Shown here: piece after piece, positions 18,667 through 27,248 of the stretch
Layout of the letters: each line of letters opens with the position of its first letter
How positions within the stretch are numbered: position 1 is the stretch's first letter
From: Pseudotabrizicola sediminis
Lineage (GTDB): Bacteria > Pseudomonadota > Alphaproteobacteria > Rhodobacterales > Rhodobacteraceae
Assembly (NCBI RefSeq): GCF_004745575.1
Contig: NZ_RPEM01000012.1
Coordinates: 1 to 64,000, forward strand
DNA: 64,000 nucleotides
Direction: 5' to 3'
Notes under the pieces: generated by a model
Told to the model about the DNA's origin: nothing
The model's database searches: none
What the model saw: the letters and a program-made list of their open reading frames with translations, nothing else
Made by a program: the position numbers and the translations under genes

Positions 18667-18884
18667 GGCGGGTCGTCCGGGCCGGTGCCATCTGCGGGCT
18701 GATCCGGTCCGCGCACGATCAGCATCCAGAAGGCGAAGGCCCCAAGTGCGGCCGAGAGCATGCCCCAGCCGGTGCTGCCGTTGACGAATTCGAAAAACGC
18801 CCAGGCCACCGGCACCAGTGCCGAAACCCAGCGCACCCAGGCCTTGGCAAAGAACGGGTGATTGGGGTCTAGGAATTTTTTCAT
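18657..18884 (-). CDS. Small two-TM conserved hypothetical protein
   Basis: A 75-aa product, MKKFLDPNHPFFAKAWVRW onward, with two hydrophobic segments (VSALVPVAWAFFEFV and WGMLSAALGAFAFWMLIV) and a charged Pro/Asp-rich tail. The first Met is chosen because the hydrophobic pattern begins there and upstream residues lack features. It converges on the ParA-like gene with a 10-base overlap of coding ends. No function known to me. Confidence 0.7.
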   Translation of the reverse strand: MKKFLDPNHPFFAKAWVRWVSALVPVAWAFFEFVNGSTGWGMLSAALGAFAFWMLIVRGPDQPADGTGPDDPPQA

Positions 18885-19005
18885 GCGCGCCTTCCCGGTT
18901 GGAACCGGGGTAGCGGTTTCCCCGGCGCATTCCAAGCCCCCAATGCCGCGAATTCTGCCCGGTGCTGCCCTTGTCTTGCCGTGATCGGGGCGTCAGGCTG
19001 GCGGC

Positions 19006-19575
19006 ATGCGGGTGCCCTTTGTGCTTTTCACGATCTCATATCTCGCGGCCTTGGCGGGCCTGTGGCTGACCGGCGCGTGGGATGCGCCGCCGGTGCTGCT
19101 GGCGCTGGTGTCAGCCTTTGCCGCCCTGATCCTGATGCTGCTGGCAAAGCCCGAGGCGGAGGCAAAGGCTCCGCCGCGCAGCATTGTGGTGGACGGGTCC
19201 AACATCATGCACTGGAAGGATGATACCCCGCAGCTGACGACACTGCGCGAGGTGGTGCGGTCCCTGGCCGATCAGGGCTATCAGCCCGGCGTGGTGTTCG
19301 ACGCCAACGCCGGGTACAAGCTGATGGGCCGCTATATGGACGACCGCCCTCTGGCCCGCGCGCTGGGCCTGCCCGCCGACCGGGTGCTGGTGGTGCCGAA
19401 AGGCGAGGCGGCGGACCCGGTGATCCTGACCGTGGCGCGCGAGCTGGGGGCATCGGTGCTGAGCAACGACCGGTTCCGTGACTGGGCGGCCGATTTCCCG
19501 GAGGTGGCGCAGCCGGGGTATGTGCGGCGCGGCGGCTATCGTGATGGGGCGCTGTGGATGGATACGGCGCGTTAA
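19006..19575 (+). CDS. Membrane-anchored NYN / Zc3h12a-like ribonuclease
   Basis: A 189-aa protein. Residues 5-22 and 29-47 are hydrophobic helices, and from residue 58 a PIN-like NYN domain follows, opening with [12 protein letters not shown] (D63, N66) and continuing with VVFDAN (D99), GEAADPVIL (D137) and [10 protein letters not shown] (D155). These acidic positions form the metal site in RNase_Zc3h12a-type nucleases. A membrane-tethered endoribonuclease is therefore predicted; its RNA target is unknown. It converges with uvrB and their stop codons share the sequence TTAA. Confidence 0.85.
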   Translation: MRVPFVLFTISYLAALAGLWLTGAWDAPPVLLALVSAFAALILMLLAKPEAEAKAPPRSIVVDGSNIMHWKDDTPQLTTLREVVRSLADQGYQPGVVFDANAGYKLMGRYMDDRPLARALGLPADRVLVVPKGEAADPVILTVARELGASVLSNDRFRDWAADFPEVAQPGYVRRGGYRDGALWMDTAR

Positions 19576-21752
19576 CGTTTCCGCCGTTTCACGCCACCGC
19601 GCTGGCCCGGGCGGCCTGCGGTGGACCGGCCGGCCATTTTCTGCGCCTCATCCACTGCGTCTTCGATCACCGACTGGCGGGCCATCGGGTCATCATGTAC
19701 CGCAAGCTCCACCGCTTCCAGCCGCTTGACCTCATCGCGCAGGCGGGCGGCCTCCTCGAATTCGAGGTTCTCGGCGGCCTTGCGCATCTGCAGGCGCAGC
19801 GCATCCAGATGGGCGGCAAGGTTCTGGCCGACCATCGGTTTGCCCACCTTGGCGGTCACGCGGGCCATGTCGGTATCGCCCTGCCACAACCCTTGCAGCA
19901 CATCCTCGACGTTTTTCTTCACCGTCATCGGCGTGATGCCGTGTTCAGTGTTGTAGGCGATCTGCTTGTCGCGGCGTCGGTTGGTTTCGCGCAACGCGCG
20001 TTCCATGCTGCCTGTGATGCGGTCGGCATACATGATCACCCGGCCCTCGGCGTTCCGGGCCGCACGCCCGATGGTCTGGATCAGCGAGGTTTCCGAGCGC
20101 AGAAAGCCCTCCTTGTCGGCATCCAGAATCGCCACCAGCCCGCATTCAGGGATATCAAGGCCCTCACGCAGCAGGTTGATGCCGACCAGCACATCGAACG
20201 CCCCCAACCGCAGATCGCGCAGGATCTCGATTCGTTCGATGGTGTCGATGTCAGAGTGCATGTATCTGATGCGGATGCCCTGTTCGTGGAAGTATTCGGT
20301 GAGGTCTTCTGCCATACGTTTGGTCAGGGTGGTGACCAGAACGCGCAGATCCTGCGCCGCCACCTTGCGGATTTCGTCCAGAAGGTCATCGACCTGCATC
20401 TCTACCGGGCGGATTTCGACCTGCGGATCAACCAGTCCGGTGGGGCGGATCACCTGTTCGGTGAAGACGCCGCCGGCCTGTTCCATCTCCCACGCGGCGG
20501 GGGTGGCGCTGACGAAGACCGATTGCGGACGCATCGCATCCCATTCCTCGAATTTCAGCGGCCGGTTATCCATGCAGCTGGGCAGGCGGAAGCCGTGTTC
20601 GGCCAGCGTCATCTTGCGCCGGAAGTCGCCCTTGTACATGCCGCCGATCTGCGGGACCGAAACGTGGGATTCGTCTGCGAAAACAATCGCATTGTCGGGG
20701 ATGAATTCGAACAGGGTCGGCGGCGGCTCGCCGGGCGCGCGGCCGGTGAGGTAGCGGGAATAGTTCTCGATCCCGTTGCAGACGCCCGTGGCTTCCAGCA
20801 TTTCCAGATCGAAACTGGTGCGTTGTTCCAGCCGCTGCGCTTCCAGCAGCTTGCCTTCGGCCACCAGCTGATCCAGCCGGTGGCGCAGCTCCTTTTTGAT
20901 GCCGATCACCGCCTGCTGCATGGTGGGGCGCGGGGTCACATAATGGCTGTTGGCATAAATGCGGATCTGTTTGAAGCTGTCGGTCTTGGCCCCGGTCAGC
21001 GGGTCGAATTCCACAATGGCCTCAAGCTCTTCGCCAAAGAAGCTGAAACGCCAGGCGCGGTCATCCAGGTGGGCGGGCCAGACCTCGAGGCTGTCGCCGC
21101 GCACCCGGAAGCTGCCGCGCTGGAACGCCTGATCATTGCGGCGGTATTGCTGGGCCACCAGTTCGGCCATCACCTTGCGCTGGTCATAACTTTGGCCGAC
21201 CAGCAGATCTTGCGTCATCGCCGAATAGGTTTCGACCGACCCGATGCCGTAGATGCACGACACCGAGGCGATGATGATCACATCATCGCGCTCCAGCAGC
21301 GCCCGCGTGGCCGAGTGGCGCATGCGGTCGATCTGTTCGTTGATCTGGGATTCCTTCTCGATATAGGTGTCAGACCGGGCGACATAGGCTTCGGGCTGGT
21401 AATAATCGTAGTAGGAAACGAAGTATTCCACGGCATTTTCAGGAAAGAACCCCTTGAATTCGCCGTATAATTGCGCGGCGAGTGTCTTGTTTGGCGCAAG
21501 GATGATCGCCGGGCGCTGGGTTTCTTCGATGATCTTGGCCATGGTAAAGGTCTTGCCAGTGCCGGTGGCCCCCAGCAGCACCTGATTGTGCTCGCCCGCC
21601 CGCACCCCTGCCGACAGTTCCGCAATCGCCGTGGGTTGGTCGCCTGCAGGCTGGAACGGGGTGGACAGCACGAACTTCCGCCCGCCTTCCAGCTTCGGCC
21701 GGGTCAGCACCTCGGGGCGGTCGGACAGGGCGTTGGCGTTGTTGTGGGGCAT
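19572..21752 (-). CDS. uvrB: Excinuclease ABC subunit B
   Basis: The 726-aa product is the damage-verification helicase-like subunit of nucleotide excision repair. Walker A GATGTGKT (61-68), the beta-hairpin region [11 protein letters not shown], helicase motif [10 protein letters not shown] and a C-terminal UVR motif ([14 protein letters not shown]) are all present. The ATG at 21752 is chosen over one 26 codons upstream because the usual N-terminal homology begins there. An imperfect LexA-type sequence lies 43-57 bases upstream. Confidence 0.96.
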   Translation of the reverse strand: MPHNNANALSDRPEVLTRPKLEGGRKFVLSTPFQPAGDQPTAIAELSAGVRAGEHNQVLLGATGTGKTFTMAKIIEETQRPAIILAPNKTLAAQLYGEFKGFFPENAVEYFVSYYDYYQPEAYVARSDTYIEKESQINEQIDRMRHSATRALLERDDVIIIASVSCIYGIGSVETYSAMTQDLLVGQSYDQRKVMAELVAQQYRRNDQAFQRGSFRVRGDSLEVWPAHLDDRAWRFSFFGEELEAIVEFDPLTGAKTDSFKQIRIYANSHYVTPRPTMQQAVIGIKKELRHRLDQLVAEGKLLEAQRLEQRTSFDLEMLEATGVCNGIENYSRYLTGRAPGEPPPTLFEFIPDNAIVFADESHVSVPQIGGMYKGDFRRKMTLAEHGFRLPSCMDNRPLKFEEWDAMRPQSVFVSATPAAWEMEQAGGVFTEQVIRPTGLVDPQVEIRPVEMQVDDLLDEIRKVAAQDLRVLVTTLTKRMAEDLTEYFHEQGIRIRYMHSDIDTIERIEILRDLRLGAFDVLVGINLLREGLDIPECGLVAILDADKEGFLRSETSLIQTIGRAARNAEGRVIMYADRITGSMERALRETNRRRDKQIAYNTEHGITPMTVKKNVEDVLQGLWQGDTDMARVTAKVGKPMVGQNLAAHLDALRLQMRKAAENLEFEEAARLRDEVKRLEAVELAVHDDPMARQSVIEDAVDEAQKMAGRSTAGRPGQRGGVKRRKR

Positions 21753-22097
21753 GGCGGCTTTCCGGTCAGGACGATTTCTTGCAAGCCCCAATGTATTCCG
21801 TTTTTGTTCCTGTAAAAGGGGGGTGGACAACGGAAGACGAAGGCAGATTGCGGCAAGGTTGAGATATATGATTCAATTTTAGCGAAAACCTGCTGCAGAA
21901 ACACATCTTTTGGTTGAAAACAGGGCGCGGTTTTGGCACATTATTCAGGCAAGCAGCAAACTGAAGCTGTCGGTTGATCGCACCACACCCCACCCACACC
22001 CCGTGATCAGCCGACAGTGACTGCTGCCGCGCTTGGCCCCTTGCGCCCGCCCCCGGTTTTCAGTCATACAAGCGGCGTCAATGCCGGAGGTTTTCCC
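21753..22097. other. 345-base divergent promoter region (uvrB / NDUFS4-like gene)
   Basis: AT-richer than its surroundings (about 21780-21960), with no supported gene. It should carry both promoters; a LexA-like half-perfect site at 21795-21809 is listed separately. Confidence 0.6.
21795..21809. promoter_or_regulatory. Imperfect LexA box upstream of uvrB
   Basis: ATTC-CGTTTTT-GTTC matches the alphaproteobacterial LexA consensus GTTC-N7-GTTC at seven of eight fixed positions, with the correct seven-base spacing, just upstream of the uvrB start. SOS control of uvrB is plausible but the site is not perfect. Confidence 0.35.
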
Positions 22098-22409
22098 ATG
22101 CGCGCCCGCATCTACCAGCCCACCAAGACAGCGATGCAATCGGGCACCGCCAAGACAAAAGGCTGGGTGCTGGATTTCGCCCCCGCCTCGGCGCGCGAGG
22201 TTGATCCCCTGATGGGCTGGACGTCTTCGGGTGATACGCAGGCGCAGGTGCGGTTGCACTTTGACACGCTTGATGCGGCAGAGGCCTATGCCAAGGCCAA
22301 GGGCATCAATTACGACGTGCAACTGCCAAAAGCGCGCAAACCGCTGATCCGCGCGCGTGGCTATGGCGAGAATTTTGCCACTGACCGGCGGGGCGTCTGG
22401 ACCCACTGA
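22098..22409 (+). CDS. NDUFS4-like NADH dehydrogenase (complex I) accessory protein
   Basis: A 103-aa protein matching the ETC complex I conserved-region family (mitochondrial 18-kDa NDUFS4): [22 protein letters not shown], a [11 protein letters not shown] segment, [18 protein letters not shown] and the basic [13 protein letters not shown] near the end. Such proteins are accessory subunits of alphaproteobacterial complex I. GGAGG precedes the ATG by 7 bases. It is a single-gene unit diverging from uvrB. Confidence 0.92.
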   Translation: MRARIYQPTKTAMQSGTAKTKGWVLDFAPASAREVDPLMGWTSSGDTQAQVRLHFDTLDAAEAYAKAKGINYDVQLPKARKPLIRARGYGENFATDRRGVWTH

Positions 22410-22927
22410 CGCTGTAAATCGGGGCATAGTTGCTGCCGCTTGGGGCAAGGTTTCGCCAGTTCGGGGCAAAGGTTTTGTAAGTGGTTGATTTTGCTTGGGA
22501 CGCCTTTGTTGGGGCTGCCCTATGTTTCTTGGCTTCTCGGGATAGTATCTGAAGGCGGGACCGTTGCGGTCATCCCGAATTTTTGTCCCTGCGATGGTGT
22601 TGATCACTTGCGTGAGTTTGGAATGCCATCAGGTCGCTCAAGCCGTCGTAAACTTGCGCCCGCAGTTGCGTTGCGCAATCGACTAACCGCGATCATTCAG
22701 GGCTGATTCTCCCGAATCGCGGGGCTGAACTGATGCCGATAAGTGGATATACTCCAATGTCGCGCCGTGCCGTACGAAGGAGCAGGGTGCCGCATTTCCG
22801 CTCGCACATCCGCGTAGAGTGCGGGAAGCGGCCGCTCTCATGCGCGTCTCCCCTCACAAGACAAGAAATAAGCTGCCATAATACTGTTATCCTGAAGCTC
22901 ATCCCATAACTACCCACCGCTGTCTAA
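22410..22927. other. 518-base stretch without a supported gene
   Basis: Lies between the NDUFS4-like gene and the first transposase fragment. One 88-codon frame at 22440-22706 and one 74-codon minus frame at 22693-22917 exist but lack ribosome-binding sites and recognisable sequence. The right end is probably an insertion-sequence junction, since transposase homology starts abruptly at about 22928. Confidence 0.5.
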
Positions 22928-23341
22928 GTGCGCACAACTTCGATGAAGACCCAGTTCGTTCTCGACGCCTTGGATCACGCGATCTGGCAAAGAAAGACGA
23001 AAGATAACAATAGCTTGATCCATCACTCCGACCGAGGATCGCCATACCTGTCGATCAAATATACCGAGCGCCTCGCCGAGGCCGAGATCGACCTTTCCGT
23101 CGGAACCGTCGGCGGCGCCTATGACAACGCCCTGGCCGAGTGCGTGATTGACCTGTTCAAGACCGAAGTCATCAACCAGATCGGTCCATGGAAATCGATA
23201 CGTGAGGTCGAATGGGAAACCCTCAAATGGGTCAACCGGTATAACAACCGCAGGCTTTTTGGCCCCATCGGATATGTCCCACCCGCAGAAGCAGAAGAGG
23301 CGTTCTATGCAAGTCTGCACTCACTCGACATGGGTGCCTGA
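22928..23341 (+). pseudogene. IS3-family transposase OrfB, C-terminal fragment
   Basis: About 137 residues of an rve integrase-core domain: HHSDRGSPYLS carries the second catalytic Asp and NALAECVIDLFKTEV the catalytic Glu, followed by YNNRRLFGPIGYVPPAEAEE and the family's C-terminus. The N-terminal half, including the first Asp and the helix-turn-helix OrfA, is missing, so it cannot be active. It is the first of three transposase remnants in tandem. Confidence 0.85.
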
Positions 23342-23390
23342 AAATGAACAAATCACTCTCCATTAAACCCGGGCCGGTTCAGGGGGCAAC

Positions 23391-23663
23391 ATCGCGCCAG
23401 GCAAGCCGACCCAGAACGCCTTCATCGCGAGCATCAACGGTCGTCTGCGGGATGAACTCTTGAACGAAACGCTGCTCCCATCTCTGCACCACACAGGGGC
23501 CACGCTGGCCGCCTGGCGCACCGACGACAACACCGAATGCCCCCATTCCCGCCTCGGCTGGCAGACCCCGGCCGCCTTCGCCCAAACCGTCACCTCGCAA
23601 CGGGGCCTGCCGCCGCGCAATCCGCAAAGCTCCGCGCCGGCCCCCGTTGCCCAACCTGCTTAA
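23391..23663 (+). pseudogene. Second IS3-type transposase, C-terminal fragment
   Basis: The frame reads [24 protein letters not shown]..., the part of an IS3-family (IS407-like) OrfB that surrounds the catalytic Glu, then [26 protein letters not shown], the usual C-terminal segment. Nothing upstream of it belongs to the same element: only 50 bases separate it from the previous fragment. It differs in sequence from that fragment, so two distinct elements inserted here. Confidence 0.8.
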
Positions 23664-23705
23664 ACAGGCAAAACTCAAACCCGAAGTCTCGCTCACGCTG
23701 GATAA

Positions 23706-24100
23706 ATGTGGGGGGCCACGTCAGCACCTACAACGAGGCGCTCAAGCGCCGTGGCTCGCTGTCGATCTGGTTCGATCCCGATATGACAAGTGAGGCTGAG
23801 TCGACCGGCAAGCGGGGGCGGCCGCCCGTCTTCGGCGATCCAGCCATCCAGACCTGCCTGACCATGACGGTTCTGTTCGGCCTGGCGCTCAGACAGACGA
23901 CGGGGTTCGTCGAGAGCTTGTTCCAACTGCTTGGCTTGAATTGGACAGTGCCGGACTTCAGCACATTGATCCGTCGCCAGAAGACGCTGGCCGTCAGCAT
24001 CCCGCATCAGGGGGCGCACGGCCCGCTGCATCTCTTGGTCGACAGCACAGGGATCAAGGTCGAAGGCTAAGGCGAGTGGAATGCGCGCAAGCATCCCAGT
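23706..24100 (+). pseudogene. IS5-family transposase, N-terminal fragment with nonsense codon
   Basis: The translation YNEALKRRGSLSIWFDPDM, AIQTCLTMTVLFGLALRQTT, TLIRRQKTLAV and LLVDSTGIKVEG is the N-terminal half of an IS5-family DDE transposase, ending at the first catalytic Asp (DSTGIKVEG). A TAA at 24068-24070 interrupts the frame where the family continues with E-G-E-W-N; the similarity resumes as GEWNARKH and then stops. The catalytic domain is absent, so the element is dead. Confidence 0.82.
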
Positions 24101-24449
24101 CGTGAACATCGCAGGATAGGTCTGTCCGGAACCAGGGGCAGTCCGACCGTCAGCCGATTTGTGCAGCAAAGCCGGACGAGGCAACACTGGCGAGGCAATC
24201 CGACCGTGCCCGAGCCAGCCGGAACGTCTCAAGGCGTTCGGTGTTGCAGGTGTGAGCCCATGCGCGCGCGCTGACTGCCAAATGAAGCATGGGTCACGGT
24301 CCGGGCGGCGCGGCGGCACCCCTGTTGGCTGGTGCAACAGGGACGTGACCATCTTCAAGCCGAAGTGTGACCTCTGGCCATTCAGGGGCACCGAAAAAAT
24401 TTTTCGCATCCTGCGCCGCCCGCGCCGGGGGCACAACAGGGGCGCGCAC
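24101..24449. other. 349-base stretch between IS remnants and cheB
   Basis: No supported gene. The left part is probably more decayed insertion-sequence DNA; the right part must carry the cheB promoter and contains an A/T patch (GAAAAAATTTTTCG, about 24393-24406). Confidence 0.45.
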
Positions 24450-25313
24450 ATGGCCGAACCAAACAATCCCATGCTTATCGTCATCGGCGCGTCAGCAGGC
24501 GGGATGCAGGCGCTCAAGGCGCTGGTCGCGCAGTTTCCCGCCAACCTTCCGGCACCGGTCTTCATCGTCTCGCACATGGGCCCGGACACAAGCGGCGACG
24601 TGCTGGTCCGCGTGCTTGACGAGGCGGGGCCGCTGTCCTGCCAGCATGCGAGTGACGGGGAGCGCTTCCGGGTCGGAAAGATCTACGTCGCGCCCTCGGA
24701 CCGTCATATGCTGATTGACGGGCCAAAAATCCTGATCACCAAAGGGGCGCGCGAAAACCGGTCCAGGCCGGCGATTGATCCGCTGTTCCGCTCGGCTGCG
24801 GTGGCGCATGGCAATCGTGTGATCGGTGTCATTCTGACCGGATTTCTCGATGACGGCACCAGCGGCATGAGGGCGATAAAGCGCTGCGGGGGTATTTGCG
24901 TTGCACAAGACCCTGCTGATGCGACCCATCCCGACATGCCGCGATCGGTGATTGTGAATGTCGGTGTGGACCATTGTCTGCCCATTGCGCAGATGGGCCC
25001 CTTGCTGGCCAGCCTTTCGCGCCTGCAACCGGGGCCCCGCACCCCGCCGCCAGAGGATGTGGTGATCGAGGCGCAGATCGCAGAGCGGGTTCTGAGCGAC
25101 CTGCCTTCGGTCGAAATACTTGGCGATCAGGTTCCCTACAACTGCCCGAACTGTGGGGGCGTCTTGTGGGAGATCAAGGATGGCACCCTGTTGCGGTATC
25201 GCTGTCACACCGGCCATGCCTTCACCTCGGCGTCGCTTCTGGCGGTACAATCGGCCAAGATCGAGGAAACCCTCTGGACGGCGCTGCGCATGTTGGAGAG
25301 CGGCAGAACCTGA
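24450..25313 (+). CDS. cheB: Stand-alone CheB-type protein-glutamate methylesterase with zinc-ribbon-like tail
   Basis: The 287-aa product has only the CheB esterase domain, with no receiver domain. The catalytic triad is visible: S15 in GASAGG, H42 in SHMG and D135 in DDGTSGM. After residue 225 a tail carries C232, C235, C252 and H256 (CPNCGG, RCHTGHAF), a probable zinc-binding module. CheB demethylates or deamidates chemoreceptors, but this version lacks phosphorylation control and no cheR, cheA or receptor gene is nearby; it may act with a hybrid CheR-type signalling protein elsewhere. The gene directly follows transposase debris. Confidence 0.88.
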   Translation: MAEPNNPMLIVIGASAGGMQALKALVAQFPANLPAPVFIVSHMGPDTSGDVLVRVLDEAGPLSCQHASDGERFRVGKIYVAPSDRHMLIDGPKILITKGARENRSRPAIDPLFRSAAVAHGNRVIGVILTGFLDDGTSGMRAIKRCGGICVAQDPADATHPDMPRSVIVNVGVDHCLPIAQMGPLLASLSRLQPGPRTPPPEDVVIEAQIAERVLSDLPSVEILGDQVPYNCPNCGGVLWEIKDGTLLRYRCHTGHAFTSASLLAVQSAKIEETLWTALRMLESGRT

Positions 25314-25465
25314 TGGCAACGATGCGCGCAAAGCCTGACGGCAAATCGTCCAAAGCGATGGCAGAACGCTGCATTGACGCGCAGGTTCATATCGAACGCA
25401 TCCGCGCCATGCTGAAGGCAAAGGATGTACCGATTGATGTCATGCAGTCGGATGGCCATCCCTGA
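25313..25465 (+). CDS. 50-aa ORF coupled to cheB
   Basis: The ATG overlaps the cheB stop codon (TGATG), a classic coupling junction. The product MATMRAKPDGKSSKAMAE... has a basic N-terminus and a helical middle (AQVHIERIRAMLKAKD). Its stop codon lies exactly in the three-base loop of a strong hairpin. A small partner of the CheB-like protein is plausible; no family recognised. Confidence 0.6.
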   Translation: MATMRAKPDGKSSKAMAERCIDAQVHIERIRAMLKAKDVPIDVMQSDGHP

Positions 25466-25483
25466 GGGAGGGCCATCCGACTG
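25445..25483 (+). terminator. Long hairpin ending the cheB operon
   Basis: CAGTCGGATGGCC and GGCCATCCGACTG are perfect 13-base arms; inside them TCCC and GGGA add four more pairs around a TGA loop that is the stop codon of the 50-aa ORF. GTGTTTGGT follows rather than a clean T-run. Confidence 0.65.
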
Positions 25484-25600
25484 GTGTTTGGTCCTTGAAC
25501 GGGAATCCCGGATGTGGCTCTCTCTGGTTGGCGTTTCCGCCGCCCTGCTCAGCAAGATCAACGCCGCTTGGCAGAGGGCAATACACCAGCTAAGTCGCTG

Positions 25601-25825
25601 TCAGACCTGTTCAGTCTGGAGCAAGCCTACGATCGCCTGAGCGCGCCGAAGCCGTGCGGCACTGTGGGTCGAGGGATGCGCGCTTTCCTCTGACAGGACA
25701 TGGCGCGCCCAGGCCAGCCGCACAGCGTCACGCTCGGCCTGGCGGGCTGCGCTGTGCCACTCGCTTTGCATGCGGGACTGCCTTGCGTCACTGCCCTGTG
25801 TCGCGCGGGGTTTGTTAAAAACCAT
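25601..25825 (-). CDS. Small hypothetical protein, 74 aa
   Basis: A basic, Arg- and Ala-rich frame with an AAGG-like site about ten bases before its ATG. Several helical stretches (ARQAERDAVRLAWARHVL) are predicted by eye. No membrane segment and no family match. It is in the accessory region next to IS debris; coding status is uncertain. Confidence 0.4.
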   Translation of the reverse strand: MVFNKPRATQGSDARQSRMQSEWHSAARQAERDAVRLAWARHVLSEESAHPSTHSAARLRRAQAIVGLLQTEQV

Positions 25826-26043
25826 GATGCTGCCTTATCTGTAATGTCTTGAGTGCCGATGCCGACTTGCGGAGACGGTCTGCAAACCACGACACCAGCC
25901 GCCAACCGCCGGGGGGGCCGACCGTTTCCGCGCGCGGCACAGATCAATGGCGTTTTTTGGTGTCCAGACCCCAGCGACGGCATTGCTCCTTTCAAGCTAT
26001 GCTCGCTTGCAAGGGGGGATCGGTCAGGGTCGCTGGTCTCGGG

Positions 26044-26217
26044 TCAAACCCGCGATCTACCGGAAGATGCCAAACCGCTGTGGCCATGGAGCGGGTTCTG
26101 CCCGTGGGTAGAGGCATGCAGCCGCGCGGAAGCCGCGCTTGATCGGAACAAACCGTAGATCGAGATGAGAAGCAGTATCCCAAAAACGATGATGGCTGGA
26201 ACGACGTGTGCGGACAT
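26044..26217 (-). CDS. 57-aa single-TM small membrane protein
   Basis: The frame reads MSAHVVPAIIVFGILLLISI, then YGLFRSS and a short hydrophilic tail. The N-terminal 22 residues are one hydrophobic helix ending at an arginine, like many bacterial small membrane proteins. AAGGGA precedes the ATG by about eight bases, which supports translation. Nothing is known about its role; neighbours give no clue. Confidence 0.5.
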   Translation of the reverse strand: MSAHVVPAIIVFGILLLISIYGLFRSSAASARLHASTHGQNPLHGHSGLASSGRSRV

Positions 26218-26466
26218 GGTTTTTTCCCTTGTTTAGTTCGACTTGCGGGCGAGGTCGCTGGAATGGTTCAGTTCGGGGCGATATGCAGGGTTGGTCGCGA
26301 CGGTCCCCTGCCTGCCTGTAGGGGTGTCACATCACAGGAACCTGCAAGGCGCTTTGCCGTTCCCGAAAAAGGCTGTCCTGCCGGGTGGTGTTTGCAGGTG
26401 CAGGTTCGTATGCGTCGGATCTGACCGTGTGGCCACAACGCAGACCTGCCGGGCGATGCACCTGCC

Positions 26467-27021
26467 TTACTGCTTCGGAAACGCCCGGCTCAGGCCAGGC
26501 ATCCCGGCCAGACCAAAGCGCCAGAGCCTGTCGGTTGCGCGGCTCAGTCCGATGCGGGGGCCTGTCAGGATACCGGGCGGTGCGCCGGTGCGGGCCATCA
26601 CCACCAAAGCATCCCCGTCAAACGGCCTGCCATCATCGGTCATCTGCACGTCCAGCGCCTGACACAGCCGCCCCGGCCCGGCGCAAAGCGGTCCCGCAGG
26701 GCGCCTTTGCCGCATCAGCTCCATGCCGGTGTCGGGCGCAAGGGCGCGGATCAGAACCGCCTCACCGGGGCGGCCCACCACGTTCAGGCACAGATGAATG
26801 CCGTAGGACCGATAGACATAGGCATGGCCGGGCGGGCCGAACATGCTGCGGTTGCGTGATGTCGGCCCGTGATGACTGTGTGACGCCGGGTCGTCGCGGG
26901 CATAGGCCTCGGTCTCGATGATCATCCCGCCGGTGCCACGGACAGTCAGATGCGCGCCGACAAGCGCCCGTGCCAATGCACAGGCGTCAAGTGCGGGGTC
27001 AAATGGGTAGCCGTGGGCCAT
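26467..27021 (-). CDS. DNA-3-methyladenine glycosylase (AAG/MPG family)
   Basis: The 184-aa product matches the alkyladenine glycosylase fold that excises 3-methyladenine, hypoxanthine and related bases. Characteristic segments are GGMIIETEAYARDDPASHS, NRSMFGPPGHAYVYRSYGIH, CLNVV, EAVLIRAL and GPGRLCQALDV. The catalytic Glu is in ETEAY and the intercalating Tyr in YRSYGIH. The ATG at 27021 is the first with family similarity after it. Confidence 0.92.
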   Translation of the reverse strand: MAHGYPFDPALDACALARALVGAHLTVRGTGGMIIETEAYARDDPASHSHHGPTSRNRSMFGPPGHAYVYRSYGIHLCLNVVGRPGEAVLIRALAPDTGMELMRQRRPAGPLCAGPGRLCQALDVQMTDDGRPFDGDALVVMARTGAPPGILTGPRIGLSRATDRLWRFGLAGMPGLSRAFPKQ

Positions 27022-27248
27022 AAGCAAGCGTTCATCTCCGCCGGGTCGTGAGGGGACATGCGAAAATACGCCCCCGCCCGGTGTTAGCGTCATAGGCGGG
27101 CACCAGCCATGCCGGGGCAGACAGCGCTGGCGAAAATGCGCCGGTGAGGTTTTGATCCTGCGCGGTTTGTGGACAGGGGGCAACGGCATGGGCTTGCCAT
27201 GCGCGCGGCGGGCGCGATGATGGGGCAGACAACCCAAAGGAAGGCACC

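Noticed and set aside
19554-21470. 638-codon open frame on the plus strand opposite uvrB
   Set aside because: Mirror frame of a high-GC gene; no family motifs, while uvrB motifs are intact.
22440-22706. 88-codon frame with a hydrophobic stretch before the IS remnants
   Set aside because: No ribosome-binding site and no recognisable family; probably chance.
25849-26158. Two overlapping plus-strand frames of about 100 codons
   Set aside because: Composition unlike proteins, no start signals; the 57-aa minus-strand ORF has better support.
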